A stretch of 64,000 nt of DNA from Brachionus plicatilis (GCA_010279815.1 QEOQ01000431.1:39160-103159), one strand, 5' to 3'. Positions 45,439 through 56,851 are shown, numbered from the stretch's first letter. Translations and numbers: made by a program. The notes: a model not told the origin generated them from the sequence alone.

Positions 45439-45972
45439 AAGTTATTTATTTACCCCAAAAAAAAAATATAATAAAATTAAATGAAGTGACTACATTTACT
45501 TTAAGCGCTAAGCACTTCTGCATTTAATTTTAGTACCGTAAACCTTTGCCTTCTTTTCTTGGAAACAAAATTAACTTTAACTTTATTTCTTTTGTCACAT
45601 CTGAATTTTTTATAAATTGTGTTATAAAAAATTTCTAATTTTATTTTGAAAATAAACTCAAGTTTAGTCTATTTTTCATTTGTATTATCCAAAGTTCGAT
45701 TTAATTGCAACCAAAAATTAAATAATTAATAACTAAGAAGAATAATAAAAAAATTGACAAAAATTGCTAAAAAGCTGGATGAAGAGGGTTGAGTAATAAT
45801 AACAAATAAAAAACATAATAAGTAGTCCGATTCCTTTTAAATAAAAGGCTTTGATTTTTGAGAAATAAAAAGTTATAAATAAAACTTGAGATTACATACA
45901 GTGGATCATATAGCGATACATTAAGGAATATGTTTACCATTAACCCGGTTCTTTAAAATTAATATTATTATT
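45439..45972. other. NPRL3 3' flank
   Basis: AT-rich, with AATAAA-like signals (ATATAATAAAATT at about 45465). No other gene. Confidence 0.5.
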
Positions 45973-46285
45973 GCATCGTTCTAGATTTATTTGTCGTAAT
46001 AATAGAAAAATACTCTCAGAAGACTTGAATATTTTAAAATTCTTTCAAATTCTACATCTAACTTTATTTTAATTTTTTATTTTTCTAAAAATTTTTAAGG
46101 CTATAAATCAGTTCAGAACAGTAGAAGGAATTTTGTGTTAAATAATTAAAATAAGACAATTTTAGAAAATATGGAAATAAAATATAAAATTTTAATATTA
46201 AATTAATATTATTTAAAAAAATTTTTTATTTAAAATTAGGGTAGATTAAAGCGAATCGACTAAAAAATAAAAAAATTTTAAATTT
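45973..46285 (+). repeat. 310-bp dispersed repeat, copy 1
   Basis: Direct copy of 53175-53482 with only scattered differences. It starts TCTAGATTTATTTGTCGTAA and ends GATTAAAGCGAATCGACTAA. No coding capacity, target duplication or inverted termini recognised. Confidence 0.8.
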
Positions 46286-46432
46286 CATGTCTAAATTTAA
46301 GATCCGTATCCAGAAAGACTCAATTTCATTTATTATAAAAAGACAAAAATTTTAAATAAGCTAAAATCAGCAAGAGTGTGAGAATGATGTGAAAATTTTA
46401 AACGGATCTTAAATTTAGACAACATGAAATTT
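46280..46432. mobile_element. Small foldback MITE
   Basis: AAATTTCATGTCTAAATTTA (from 46280, continuing AGATCCG) is complemented at 46402-46432 with a 2-3 base indel. The total is about 150 bp. It abuts the end of the 310-bp repeat, where the two copies of that repeat diverge. Confidence 0.65.
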
Positions 46433-48279
46433 ACCATTAACTAAATGAGTCATTAAGAATCACTTGATTTGACTAAAACTCATAATCTCGCATTTTCCAA
46501 AATTTAGATAGATTAACCATCATCAAAACCGGTTTAACACAACTTTTCTTTAAATCGATTTTTTTTAATTTAAAATAAATTAAAATCTTTTTTAAAAAGT
46601 TAAAGAGAATTTTTTCATATTTTTAATAGTTAAATTATTTAAAAAATAATTTATTTAAAAATTATTAAATTATTAAAGTTAAATTATTTAAAAAATAATT
46701 TAAACTTAAAAAAAGAATTTTTTTTTTAAATAAAAAAAAAATCACATCAGGATTTAGACGGTTATATAGACGGTTATTTAACCGGTTTTAAAGTCGTTTT
46801 AAATTTAGACCAAGACGCTTAAGCTTAAATATACCTATGATTTTATTGACATTTAATCTATATAGCTCCTTAAACAGTGGTGCTACGATAACTGTATTTT
46901 ACTATATTTTACCTAAAATTTAGTAAATTTACGGTATTATAATATTTTTCGTAAGATAAAGTAAAAAAATAGTAAACCAGAATGTACAAAAAAAAACGAA
47001 ATTTTGAGATTTTTTAGAAATTTTTTTTTTTAGTTTTTTATTTTCAAAGGAAAAAAATTTTTAAATCTTACTATTTTTTACCTTTTTTTACGTTAAAGAA
47101 CACTGACTATTAGATTATTTTCAACAGTTATTTCAGTTAATTAATCATATTAGTAAAAAAGATTATTTTTTATTAATTTATATAAAAATTGTATATTTAA
47201 TTTGAAAAGTATAATTAAATTAATTTTATATTTTTTTATTAGATTAAAGACTGTTTTTTTTATCATGTTAATTATGAATTATTTAGAACTTAAAAGTAAA
47301 AATATTTTTTGAAGTTGTTTTTTATTTTATTGATACTGTAATATAAGTTGAGCTAATAAAGTATATTAAAAATAAATTTAAAGCTTTTTTTATTCTACTT
47401 GTATATTTTGTTGTACGTTTTTTGATGTTTTTCTTTAATTGTCAAATTTCAAAAATTTCAGTTATCAAATTTTTCAGTTTTTTTACTCTTTTTAATTAAA
47501 ATTTACCAAAATTTACCATAATTTACGCAAAAATAGGTTAAAAAAAGCAACATTTACAATTTTTTTTTCCTTTGAAATAAAAAATTATAAAAGAACAAAA
47601 AATTTTTAAATAATGTCAAAAATTCATTTTTTTTTCAACATTCTTGTTTTTACTATTCTTTACTTTATTTTACGAAAAATAAAGTAATTTCCGAGCTTTC
47701 AGTTGTAGAGTTTCCGTCATCCCTGTATAAAGAGAGGATGACTTGACATTTAATTTAGTATTAAGATATCTGACAATAGTTTAGGGCCTTTTAAGCAAGA
47801 TTTTTTTCATAGCCAAGTATTAATGATCTTCTGGATTGAAAAAAAAAGAAATAAGGCAAAGAATTAATTTTTTAATAATAAAATAATAAATAAATTGCTA
47901 AAAATCATTCTTTTTGGGTTTTTAATATTTACGTAAAAAATGGTAAATTTCAATTATCAAATCAACTTTTTAGATTAAATACAATGTTTTTATTTTGAAT
48001 TATTTTTGATTGAAATATTATCAAAATTTAAATTAGATTGAATTTCATTTTTAAAATCAGATTTGAGCTGTTTATTTCTTTTGAAATTTTTTTTTATTAA
48101 GTAAATAACAATGGTTATGAATTTAAAAAAAAAAAATTTTTTTCAGTCCCCCGCTCTAGCTTTAACAACCCTGATTAAAAATAGGAACCTTACGTATTAT
48201 AATTTTATTATCAGATGGTTAATGATAAAAAATAAAAAAATTATTATTTTTTAAAACAACAAAAATAATTTGTCTATTT
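46433..48279. other. AT-rich region, possible TTTACG-family element
   Basis: No gene. 46876-47726 may be an old element: it starts CAGTGGTGCTACGATAACTG, ends with the rough complement of CAGGGATGACGGAAACTC, and its ends are rich in TTTACTATTTTTTAC words. Flanking TA is present on one side only, so the borders are uncertain. Confidence 0.4.
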
Positions 48280-48540
48280 AAAGAGACTATGACTTCTACT
48301 TGGAATCCATCTTAAAGAGAGAAATCAATGCATTAGAACGGGTTTGGTGAAAAGTGATGAAGTTCACTGCTATAAGAATTTTGAATATCAGGAAAGGCTA
48401 AATCAACTTGGCTTAACAGAACATGCAGATAGATGCACAAGACAATATCTTATACCAACACAAATGATTCAGAGAAGACATGAAAAAGTTGAATAGCCAA
48501 GCTAGGTTCAACAGAATCTTGTTGGCAGACTTAAATAATT
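48280..48540 (+). pseudogene. Non-LTR ORF2 C-terminal relic
   Basis: Broken frame reading CYKNFEYQERLNQLGLTEHA, then DRCTRQYLIPTQMIQRRHEK. This resembles the region after the RT thumb in CR1/L2 elements (the PYLERLQKLELTTLKERRER part of the LINE at 13.6-17 kb). Only this tail remains. Confidence 0.55.
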
Positions 48541-49159
48541 TGAAATTTAAATTTGAATTAAGCTTTCATTTTTTTATGATTTTCTTCTATTACAGTTCTA
48601 TTTTTTAATATGTAAAAATTAAAAAATTTATTAATAAATTTTACAATAAAGTTTTTTGTTTGAATTTACCCCTCTTCCTTCCATTCGGTATATAATGAAA
48701 AGATAAAATTGCAATTTGTTCTTTAATTAAGTTGGTTTGAATAATTGATGGAATGAAAGATGATGAGTAAGAGATGGCAAAAGAAAGTAAATTTTTTTCT
48801 TTCAAGAATAGATTGGACATATGACTATCAAAAAAATCTTCAAAAAACTTAAATGTAAAGCTGCATTCCAAAAGATTTTGGGAATATTATTTCAGCACAA
48901 TCAATTTCTGATTAGCACAATGAAAAAAACATTCAACACAATTCGATTTCTTCTCAGCACAAAAAATTATATTTAAAAAAAAAAACATTTAACACAAAAA
49001 AATTGTGTTTGAAAATAATTCTTAAAGAAAATTTTTTTTTAACACAAAAATATTTATAAAAAAATTAATTTTTTTTTAATTTTAAATTTTATTTAATGAT
49101 ATTTATAAGTGGAAGTTAGGTAAATAAATAAATAAATAAAGTAAATTTCAAAGCTTTAA

Positions 49160-51070
49160 GAAAAGAAATTAAAAAAATTAGTCTTTAGAAAACCATTTCT
49201 CCGCATTTTTTGCTCTACCTCTTTTATGTTTAAATTAGCGGTTCCTTATCACATTCTCAAGCTAATAAAATTCAAGAGAAAAATCAGACGGTTGGTTCAA
49301 AAACACAACAATCCAGCACACAAAAAATTATTTAACTATCTTGAACGTAATTTGAAATTGGAGCTATCTAGACATAAAAATCATATTCTTGAAGACAAAC
49401 TTACTTATCTGAAAGAGTTCAATCAATCGGAATCGAAGCATTGGCAAGCACTTCTGAGCATAAATAAGGAAAATAATAGTAATAAAAAATTTATAAATCT
49501 GAGAAATGATAACCATTCAACCAGCGATCCAGCCGAAATTGCAGAATTATTTGCATGTAATTTAGAAAACATTTTTACTGATAGTCAAACATCCGTGAGA
49601 CAAGGCTCGTCTATCTTTCCAATAGGAAGCTATATGCATATAACTAGAGATGAAATGATGAAAACGCTAAAAACAACCAAATCAAGAGCAGCAGCTGGTT
49701 TCGATCTAATATCCAACAAGGTATGTAAAAATCTCCCTTTTCCAAAACTTGTTGAAATACACAAAATATTCAACAGCTCTCTTAATCATGGTCACATACC
49801 CTCAATTTGGAAAAAATCCAAAATTATCATGATTCTTAAGAAAAATAAACCTCCGGATAGTATAGACTCTTACAGGCCTATCTCCCTCCTCAGTTGCTTA
49901 GCTAAATGGCTCGAAAAAATTGTAAATCAAAAGATTCAAGACTGGGCAGAAAACTCAAAAATTCTACCAACTTGTCAGTCTGGCTTCAGAAAATCCAAAA
50001 GCACCCAAGATCACATATTGAGATTAAACCAATCAATAGCAGATGGATTCAACCGCAATCAACTAACAGGAGCTATCTTCTTCGATCTTGAGAAAGCCTT
50101 TGACAAAACATCACACAATGGTATAATTGCAAAATTAAAAGAACACAATCTTCATAGAATATTTCTCCGATGGATTGAAGACTTTCTCACAAACCGCTCT
50201 TTCAGAGTCAGCTATAATGGTCAGACTTCAAAAGATAAGTCTATTAAATGTGGAGTCCCTCAGGGAAGTTGCCTATCCCCTACCATTTTCATTCTGTTTT
50301 TTAGCGATATAGCAAATAGTATTCCTCCTGATGTAAAAATAGCCTTGTTCGCAGATGACCTCTGTATCTGGGTATCCAGGACCAGTAAAAAGGAAATTCA
50401 AATAATTCTTCAAAAGGCAGTGAATAGAATCATTGAGTACTGCAAAAAATGGGGATTTAAAATTAACGAAAAAAAAACTTGCTACACAACATTTACCAGA
50501 GCTGGACTTCGAAAAAATTATGAGAAAAGATATGGAATGAAAATAAAAATTGGAAACGCACATATTCCTCTTGACCCAAATCCAACATTTCTTGGTATTA
50601 AACTAGATCCCAAAATCAGCTACAAAGAACATTTGAAAATTATCAATTCAAAACAAATTTCCAAAATAAACCTAATCAGGAAAATTAAAAGTTTTAAATG
50701 GAGTTCATCTTTCAAAATCAACAGAATTTTATACATGTCGCTCATACGATCATTATTCGACTACTGTTTTATAATACTTCAGTCAGGCACTCAGAACATA
50801 AGAGCCGAAATGCAAAAAATGCAAAATCGAGTGTTGCGAATCATAAAGTATTTTCCACTAAAGACAAGTATCAAAACAATCCACAAAGAGCTAAGAATCG
50901 ACTTGATTGATGACAGAGCAAACAAGCTTTTTTCTAGATTTATCACCTCAAGGCAAAGTCATGAAATAATAGCTCAGGAGATCCAGGACTTTCTGCTTCA
51001 AAACTCCTCCAGAAACAATTTAAAGTACAAAACACCCTTTGATTCAATCATTAACACGCCAAACTCTTAG
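49160..51070 (+). CDS. Reverse transcriptase, jockey-like LINE ORF2 (5'-truncated)
   Basis: The first ATG is at 49226 (614 residues); the frame is open from 49160. It reads LIKFKRKIRRLVQKHNNPAH, the linker typical just upstream of the RT domain. RT motifs follow: SYRPISLLSCLAKWLEKIV, GAIFFDLEKAFDKTSHNG, CGVPQGSCLSPTIF and LFADDLCIWVS, with TFLGIKLD and SLIRSLFDYCF in the thumb. All three catalytic Asp positions (FFDLEKAFD and FADD) are present and there is no internal stop. The endonuclease is missing, so the copy could not retrotranspose by itself. Confidence 0.88.
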   Translation, partial: EKKLKKLVFRKPFLRIFCSTSFMFKLAVPYHILKLIKFKRKIRRLVQKHNNPAHKKLFNYLERNLKLELSRHKNHILEDKLTYLKEFNQSESKHWQALLSINKENNSNKKFINLRNDNHSTSDPAEIAELFACNLENIFTDSQTSVRQGSSIFPIGSYMHITRDEMMKTLKTTKSRAAAGFDLISNKVCKNLPFPKLVEIHKIFNSSLNHGHIPSIWKKSKIIMILKKNKPPDSIDSYRPISLLSCLAKWLEKIVNQKIQDWAENSKILPTCQSGFRKSKSTQDHILRLNQSIADGFNRNQLTGAIFFDLEKAFDKTSHNGIIAKLKEHNLHRIFLRWIEDFLTNRSFRVSYNGQTSKDKSIKCGVPQGSCLSPTIFILFFSDIANSIPPDVKIALFADDLCIWVSRTSKKEIQIILQKAVNRIIEYCKKWGFKINEKKTCYTTFTRAGLRKNYEKRYGMKIKIGNAHIPLDPNPTFLGIKLDPKISYKEHLKIINSKQISKINLIRKIKSFKWSSSFKINRILYMSLIRSLFDYCFIILQSGTQNIRAEMQKMQNRVLRIIKYFPLKTSIKTIHKELRIDLIDDRANKLFSRFITSRQSHEIIAQEIQDFLLQNSSRNNLKYKTPFDSIINTPNS

Positions 51071-51242
51071 CAAAAATTTAATTTAACAATTTATATATAA
51101 TCTAGATATTAATTATACACATATAATTAATACATTTCTTAATCATATTGCAACCATGTGGGCTGAAAAGAAGGCTCTGCCATTCGGAACTGCCCTGGAA
51201 AAAACTTTTCCTAAATTATTTTTTAATAATAATAATAATATT
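49160..51242 (+). mobile_element. Second non-LTR retrotransposon, 5'-truncated (jockey-like)
   Basis: Contains an RT ORF without endonuclease, a 170-bp 3' UTR and a (TAA)n tail (about 51225-51242). The 5' junction lies near 49200, close to the X2 core. No clear target duplication was found. Its sequence differs clearly from the LINE at 13.6 kb (GVPQGSCLSP versus GVAQGSVLGP), so it is a separate lineage. Confidence 0.8.
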
Positions 51243-51673
51243 TTATGTTTATTGACAAATTGGTCCTTTTTTTAAACAGTTCTTTTAAAGTGTTTTTTTC
51301 AAAAAATTCTTTTAATGCCAATAAATGTGCACAATATTCTAATTTAGTGAAAAACTTGCAAGAACATTTCTTACTGTTAAGCTCAACTTTATAACAGTTT
51401 CAATAAATTTTTTTAAAATTTTCTCATCAAGCTATTAATTTTTGTGTTGAATGCATTTATTTTATTTTTAATTTTTGTGCTAAAAGTATTTTTTTCAAAT
51501 TTTAATTTTTGTGTTGAGAAGAAATCATTTTGTGCTGAGCGTTTTGAAATTGTGTTGAATGGTCATTTTTTGTGTTGAAAAGGTAGACCCAAAGATTTTC
51601 AAATCAAATTAAATTAATTTTACAAATAAAATTTTTTTTTAAATTTATTTAAACTCAAAGCATGCTTCGTTGT

Positions 51674-52812
51674 TTAGTTCTCGTGGTAACTTATAAAAAT
51701 TCTAATGAACAAATTACTTTTTTCCCGCTTAATTATCTTATAATTTAATGAATTGAGGCCATCTTTTGTCTGTCTGCTTCTGGAATTCAAGTATTGTATA
51801 AATCTATTTGGGTTTCGTTTTTGTTGCTTGTGACAGTTTGCATAGTAGCGGCCATTCTCGGGATCTACCCTTCTAACACTTGGATACTTGGCCAACGCTC
51901 TCAAACGTGCATCATCATCTTTTTAAAAAATTGAATTAACTTTTAAAATTTTTCTTGAATTAAATTAGCACCACCTTCAAGACCCCATCCAAAGTATACA
52001 TTGGAAAAACCATTTATAGTTTCAAATTGTTCCCTGGTAAATGCAGTCACGCCACCAAAGTGCTTTTCTTTGAAATATCCATCGACTCTGTACAAAAATA
52101 TTTAAATAAAACTTTTATTAATTAAATAAATTATTATTAGTCTACGAATATCCAAAAGAACTAATTGATGTAGATAACAACTTTGGTACTCGTTGATCAC
52201 AAGAGTATATATTGTGAATGCTTTCTGGCAAAAGATCAACATCCTAAATTTTAAAATGAAGCAATTAATTTTTTATCAATGAAATTACATGAAATATAAA
52301 ACAGTCCCAGTCATTTTCTTTTTGAGATTCAACAAAACCAGCATTCATTGCTATTCCTTTGTTAAAAGTCAAATTCCCAATGGGCTCAATTAAAAAAAAA
52401 CCGTAATAAATGTTTTGTTGGACCAAAAATGGGTGCACATACCGCAAAAATATTTTTAAATTTCTAATTCTGTCTCTGTATGGAACCACTATGGCTATTT
52501 TTGACTTGTACCTTTTTAAGATGTTTTGTCCTCCAGGTTTCAAGTTTAAATGGCGCAGATCTCTGGCTATTTTATCAAAATTTCCGCTCTCATCTGATAA
52601 TTTTTTAATTAATTCAACTTATTGAAATAAAAAAAAAATTTACTTTTTTATTTTTTATTAGCACACTTACTATTTTGATTAGATTTGAGATTGCAGAATA
52701 TCGCAGTGTTATAACTGTCGAGACTTGTGAGTATTTTCTCATGAAAAGTAAAGACAACTAACAAAATAGCTAAATTTATGATGATAAGATTTTGAATTTT
52801 GCTGAATCGCAT
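51674..52812 (-). CDS. Beta-1,4-galactosyltransferase (B4GALT-like)
   Basis: A type II Golgi enzyme that transfers galactose from UDP-Gal to GlcNAc or related acceptors. Five minus-strand exons join in phase: 52812-52671, 52593-52289, 52243-52146, 52087-51975 and 51918-51674 (300 residues). Residues 1-30 hold a short cytosolic end and a membrane anchor ([15 protein letters not shown]). The catalytic domain shows [10 protein letters not shown] (80-89), [38 protein letters not shown] (Mn-binding DVD at 150-152), [20 protein letters not shown] and FGWGLEDDDAR (about 214-224; usual WGWGGEDDD). The end [10 protein letters not shown] matches the family. Leu replaces the usual Gly before EDDD, so substrate or activity could differ. 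Introns are 42-78 nt. The sub-type is not resolved. Confidence 0.92.
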
Positions 52813-53174
52813 TTTCAGGTTAATATTTGGTAAAATGAATTTGGACTGCTTGAATGACTTGATGGAATTATACGCATTATCATTCTAATTTAAGCATGAT
52901 AATTTTTTTTCCTCTAATTTTAGATAAGATTAAATTCAAAAAAAATAATTATTTTGTGAATTTTTTGTTATAATAAAAAATCGATTTTTGAATAGAAGTT
53001 AATTTTCTTTTATTAAAATGATTTAAAGAGTTAATAAAAAATTAATAGAAAAATTTTTCAATAGAAATTGAATCTGATAATATTTCATTTGCATCATCAT
53101 TTAGACCTACATTTTCTTATTTGTCATTTCCTAAAAATTATTATTCATCGTCTTTTCTTAAAAATTTTTTGTTT

Positions 53175-53482
53175 ATGCGTCGCTCTAGATTCATTTGTCG
53201 TAATAATAGAAAAATACTCTCAGAAGACTTGAATATTTTCAAATTCTTTCAAATTCTACATCTAACTTTATTTTAATTTTTTATTTATCTAAAAATTTTT
53301 AAGGCTTTAAATCAGTTCAGAAAAGTAAAAGGAATTTTGTGTTAAATATTTAAAATAAGACAATTTTAGAAAATATGGAAATAAAATATAAAATTTTAAT
53401 ATTAAATTAATATTATTAAAAAAAATTTTTTATTTAAAATTAGGGGAGATTAAAGCGAATCGATTAAAAAATAAAAAAATTT
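53175..53482 (+). repeat. 310-bp dispersed repeat, copy 2
   Basis: Direct near-identical copy of 45973-46285. It lies about 360 bp upstream of the galactosyltransferase start, as copy 1 lies about 530 bp downstream of NPRL3. Confidence 0.8.
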
Positions 53483-54899
53483 TTAAATTAAAATTAGATG
53501 TAAACAAAAATGAATATTATTCTTAATGTATTTCATTCATTGACAGAAATTTTAATTTGGTGGTTTTGAGTGCAGCATTCAAATACTGATGGTGAATGAT
53601 TTAAAAAAATTTTAATTAATTTTTTAGAATATCTTGCAGAGAGATTTAATAATTTATTAATATTTTAATCAAGACATAAATTCGAGATGCCATTAAAGGC
53701 TTTAAATAACGATAAACATAAAGTGGGCTATTAGTTTTTATTTTTTCAATTATTGATTTATAGAAATCGAAAGTTCCTATTCAAAAAAAGCTCAATTCCA
53801 GCATTAAAAAATTTAATTTTCTTATTAAAATAATTTAATTTCATTCTTTCAGTTTTCTTTTTATCAAATTTTAATTTTTTGAAACCGATTTCATTTTCAA
53901 GCATTTCAAAGAGTTTGGAAAGAAAAAAATAAATTATCGACATATAAATTCTACATTTCAAATTAGATCTTTATTAAAGAAATTCTTCAAACAATTTTGT
54001 CTTATTTTTTTGTAATACTTTATATTTAACCCTGTTCATTTTTTCCTTTTGATCTATATTTGATTTCTTATATAAATTTATTTTGACTTTTTTGTTTTTA
54101 TATTTTTTCCTGAAACGAAGCTTTGGCTTGGTATAGAAAAATAAATAAATAAAATGGTTTATATATAAAAATTTATGAAATAAAGAAAGATGCTAAATTT
54201 AAATTTAATTTATTTATTTAATATTTATTCGTTCGTCCGAATGACTAAAGCTTTCGCTTAAACTCTAAATTCTCCGGTTTGAAAAATTTATAAGTTTTTT
54301 ACAAAAATGTTAAATTTTTACAAATGAAAATGTTGGAAAAAAAAGAGTTCTTAATTAACTTTCATCGAGATAAATTACCGGATTATTTGAATAATCTATT
54401 ATTATTGATTAATTTCAGATTTAAAGATCACTATTTAATTTTTATTTTAAATTTCTAGATAATTTTGTCGAATCTTATTTTTTCTAAAACTCTAGGTCCA
54501 TTGGAATACCTGACCAGTTTATCATTTAATATGTGATCAAAGATCTTATTGAAATATCTTATCACTATTAAATAAAGAAGAAACAAAAACAGAACCGAAG
54601 CCTTTAATAAACTTAAATTACCGACAGCCTAGAATCCACATTTTGAGTTTAGTGAGAGATATGTTAAGGCAGGACTTTCTGTTCCATTGGTTGTCAGAAT
54701 GGTGGAAGAATACAAAGCGGGTTTCTAATCAAGATATAATTGAATAGCAGGCTTCATTCAGTTATTGCTCCCTTATCATTTCGTCTTTCTTTCCTAAAAT
54801 GTCCAATAACTTAACATGCAGGAACTATGACTACTTATTTTTTCAAAATAAATATTTAATTAACTTTTTCTCGTGTGTTTATCTGTCAAGTCACACTGT
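53483..54899. other. AT-rich region without a recognised gene
   Basis: A retroelement hairpin tail (CTGAAACGAAGCTTTGGCTT plus AAATAAATAAATAAAA) lies at 54108-54155. At 54625-54750 a short frame reads HILSLVRDMLRQDFLFHWLS, then EWWKNTKRVSNQDIIE; it has no family I recognise. Confidence 0.45.
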
Positions 54900-55260
54900 T
54901 AGTCCTAACCCTCTCATTTTCTCATCCGGACTTGGGACCGGCAACGGTATGATTGCAACTCAACAGTCAGCGGCCAAAGTTACATATGGGACGTTCATCA
55001 TAAACAGCGCCACTCATCCGAGCACTTAATGGCTGCGAACTCGGCAACTATTTAGACTAGCTTGGAACCACAAACCAAGCGTATCTATATCTGGATACAA
55101 GCTTATCCAAACTAAAGACACTTTACTTTTTTCACTAGGCACTTGGACCCGACAGACTATAATCAGCTCTAGCTTGCAAGCCTCCTCATCCCGGCCTCTA
55201 TGCGCCTGCATCATCATCACCCCTCCTCTTTTTTCATCCGGGCTTGGGACCGGCCATATG
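54900..55260. repeat. GC-richer segment bounded by a 20-bp direct repeat
   Basis: TCATCCGGACTTGGGACCGG (about 54921) and TCATCCGGGCTTGGGACCGG (about 55235) differ by one base and bound about 315 bp that are clearly less AT-rich than the surroundings. The second copy runs into GCCATATGGGCAGAGTTAAT and an A/T-rich end. This looks like one or two truncated 3' ends of a retroelement. No protein function is claimed for the frames inside. Confidence 0.45.
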
Positions 55261-55773
55261 GGCAGAGTTAATTACAATGTAATTACTTTTTTTTTTCCTA
55301 TTAATTGTTCTATGTTTACTTAATGTTTCGAAATTTTCTCTTAAACTGCTTAATTTTAAAACTCTCCAGCTTTTCATTTGGTCTCAGAGTAACATTACCA
55401 AAAAATCTTTAATTTGGCAAAAGATGGGTAAAAAAAATTTGCCTAGCCCACTAAAATAGCAGATCGTGGGTCTGCTAAAAAGTGGAGATAAAAAGCAAAA
55501 CGAAATAGCCAAGTTGTTAGGTGTATCTCCAAAATGTTTCTCTTCAACTAAGAAACGATATGAAGAGACTGGTTCTGTCTCTGATCGAAGCCGTTTTGGT
55601 AGACCTCGGAAGCTATTAGGGATGAAAATTACATTTTAGATTTGAGATTGGAAAAGATCCTATATCTAGTTATCAAAAACTCGCCACTGATTTTAATTCT
55701 AAGACTCAAGGGGTTAGGATAAGTAAGTATACTATAATGAGACATCTCCAAAAAAAAGGTTTATAGTCTCATA

Positions 55774-56764
55774 GGAGATAGTCAAAATTGTCATAAAAAA
55801 AAAAGTCATAAAAAAAAAAAAACAAAATTGTCATAAGAAAATTGTCATGTGTTAATTAGTCATATATGACAAAATAAACAAGGAAAAAAGAAAAAACAAA
55901 TGATTGGTTAATTGTTAGAATTTTTCATTTAAAAAAAATTTTTAGAAAAATAATTATAGTCCAGGACAAAACAGTTTAATTGTTTATTCTAAATCAATAC
56001 AAAGTTTAGAAAATTTTGGAGTATAATTTTCAACAAAAAAATGAGTAAACAAAAACAAATCAGTACATTTTATTAAACTCATCTCTGATTTTTGTTTGAT
56101 CAAAGAATAATTTACCAGGATCTAGTAACTTTTGTAAACCTGATTCGGAGAATGAGTTAAGACATGGAAAATTATAATCCGGCCAGAATTGAGCCAATAA
56201 TTGCCTTGTAAAGACTAGCTAGTGTATTATGGTTGAGCTTCCAATTTTTTGAAGACAAAATTTTTATTATATTGAGTCTATTCATGCATTTAGTCTTTAC
56301 TTCTTTAATTTTTTTATCAAAGCAAAGACTTTCATCAAAGTACAGACCAAGAAATTTATTAGTTTTAGAATAGGGAATTGTTTTGTTGAATAACTGAAGT
56401 CTAAAGGTATTATCAAATTTCTTATTTTTTGTGAAAATTGTGTAGCTACATTTATTTGCTACTGAGTAGATAAGTAATTTATACTCATTTTCAATTTATA
56501 TTTATATGACTCAATTATTTTTTAAATTAATTAATTAAAATTTTTCTTCTAATTATTTCTTATTTATCTTAGTTTCTTATAATATTCTTCTTATTTAATT
56601 CAAGGATAAATTTTCTTTAAAATTAATCGCCAATCCGATTTGACATTCAATTTATTTTTTAATTGGTTTGACAATTTTACGATGACTATTTTGTTTTTTT
56701 TTCCTATGACAATTTTTTATGACAATTTTGCACTGCACTGATACTGACAATTTTAACCCTAACC
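55774..56764 (-). mobile_element. 991-bp insertion in the Tc1 relic, 8-bp TSD GTCTCATA
   Basis: GTCTCATA occurs at 55766-55773 and 56765-56772 on both sides. The ends share (T)CAAAATTGTCATAAAA words in inverted orientation, repeated several times near each end. The interior contains a LINE RT fragment on the minus strand. Whether the whole is a LINE insertion or a DNA element that acquired LINE sequence is unclear. Confidence 0.7.
56130..56472 (-). pseudogene. LINE reverse transcriptase thumb fragment
   Basis: The minus-strand frame reads KCSYTIFTKNKKFDNTFRL, KTNKFLGLYFDESLCFDKK, MNRLNIIKILSSKNWKLN and LASLYKAIIGSILAGL before a stop. This is the post-catalytic RT/thumb segment of jockey-type elements (KFLGxxFD ... 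RLNIIKxL ... LxxLYKAxIxSI). No palm motifs remain. Confidence 0.8.
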
Positions 56765-56851
56765 GTCTCATACAGCGGTCCGAAAACCGCTATATTTTTT
56801 TACTTAATCATATGTGTTATATTTTTTTTTATAATGCGTAGATATCTATAA

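Larger units (their letters stand above)
48880..51600 (-). mobile_element. Element X2 with degenerate CAACACAAA arms, split by a LINE
   Basis: The left arm (48880-49060) has CAGCACAATCAATTTCTGAT and CAACACAATTCGATTTCTTC words. The right arm (51429-51600) has the complementary GTGTTGAA words and ends with GGTAGACCC (51583-51591). The core at 49060-49200 (CTTCCACTTATA on the minus strand) matches X1. A LINE of about 2 kb occupies the middle. X1 and X2 are in opposite orientation. Confidence 0.68.
55424..56800 (+). pseudogene. Tc1-like transposase N-terminus, split by an insertion
   Basis: From the ATG at 55424: MGKKNLPSPLK, stop, QIVGLLKSGDKKQNEIAKLL, GVSPKCFSSTKKRYEETGSV, SDRSRFGRPRKL, then in another frame DPISSYQKLATDFN and ISKYTIMRHLQKKGL. 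These are the two helix-turn-helix modules and GRPRK linker of Tc1-type transposases. At 55773 the frame is cut. The sequence resumes at 56765 with SHTAVRKPL, as expected after KKGL in this family. No DDE domain follows. Confidence 0.85.

Noticed and set aside
54799..55220. Frames in the GC-richer segment
   Set aside because: No domain is recognised, and the direct repeats suggest retroelement untranslated sequence.
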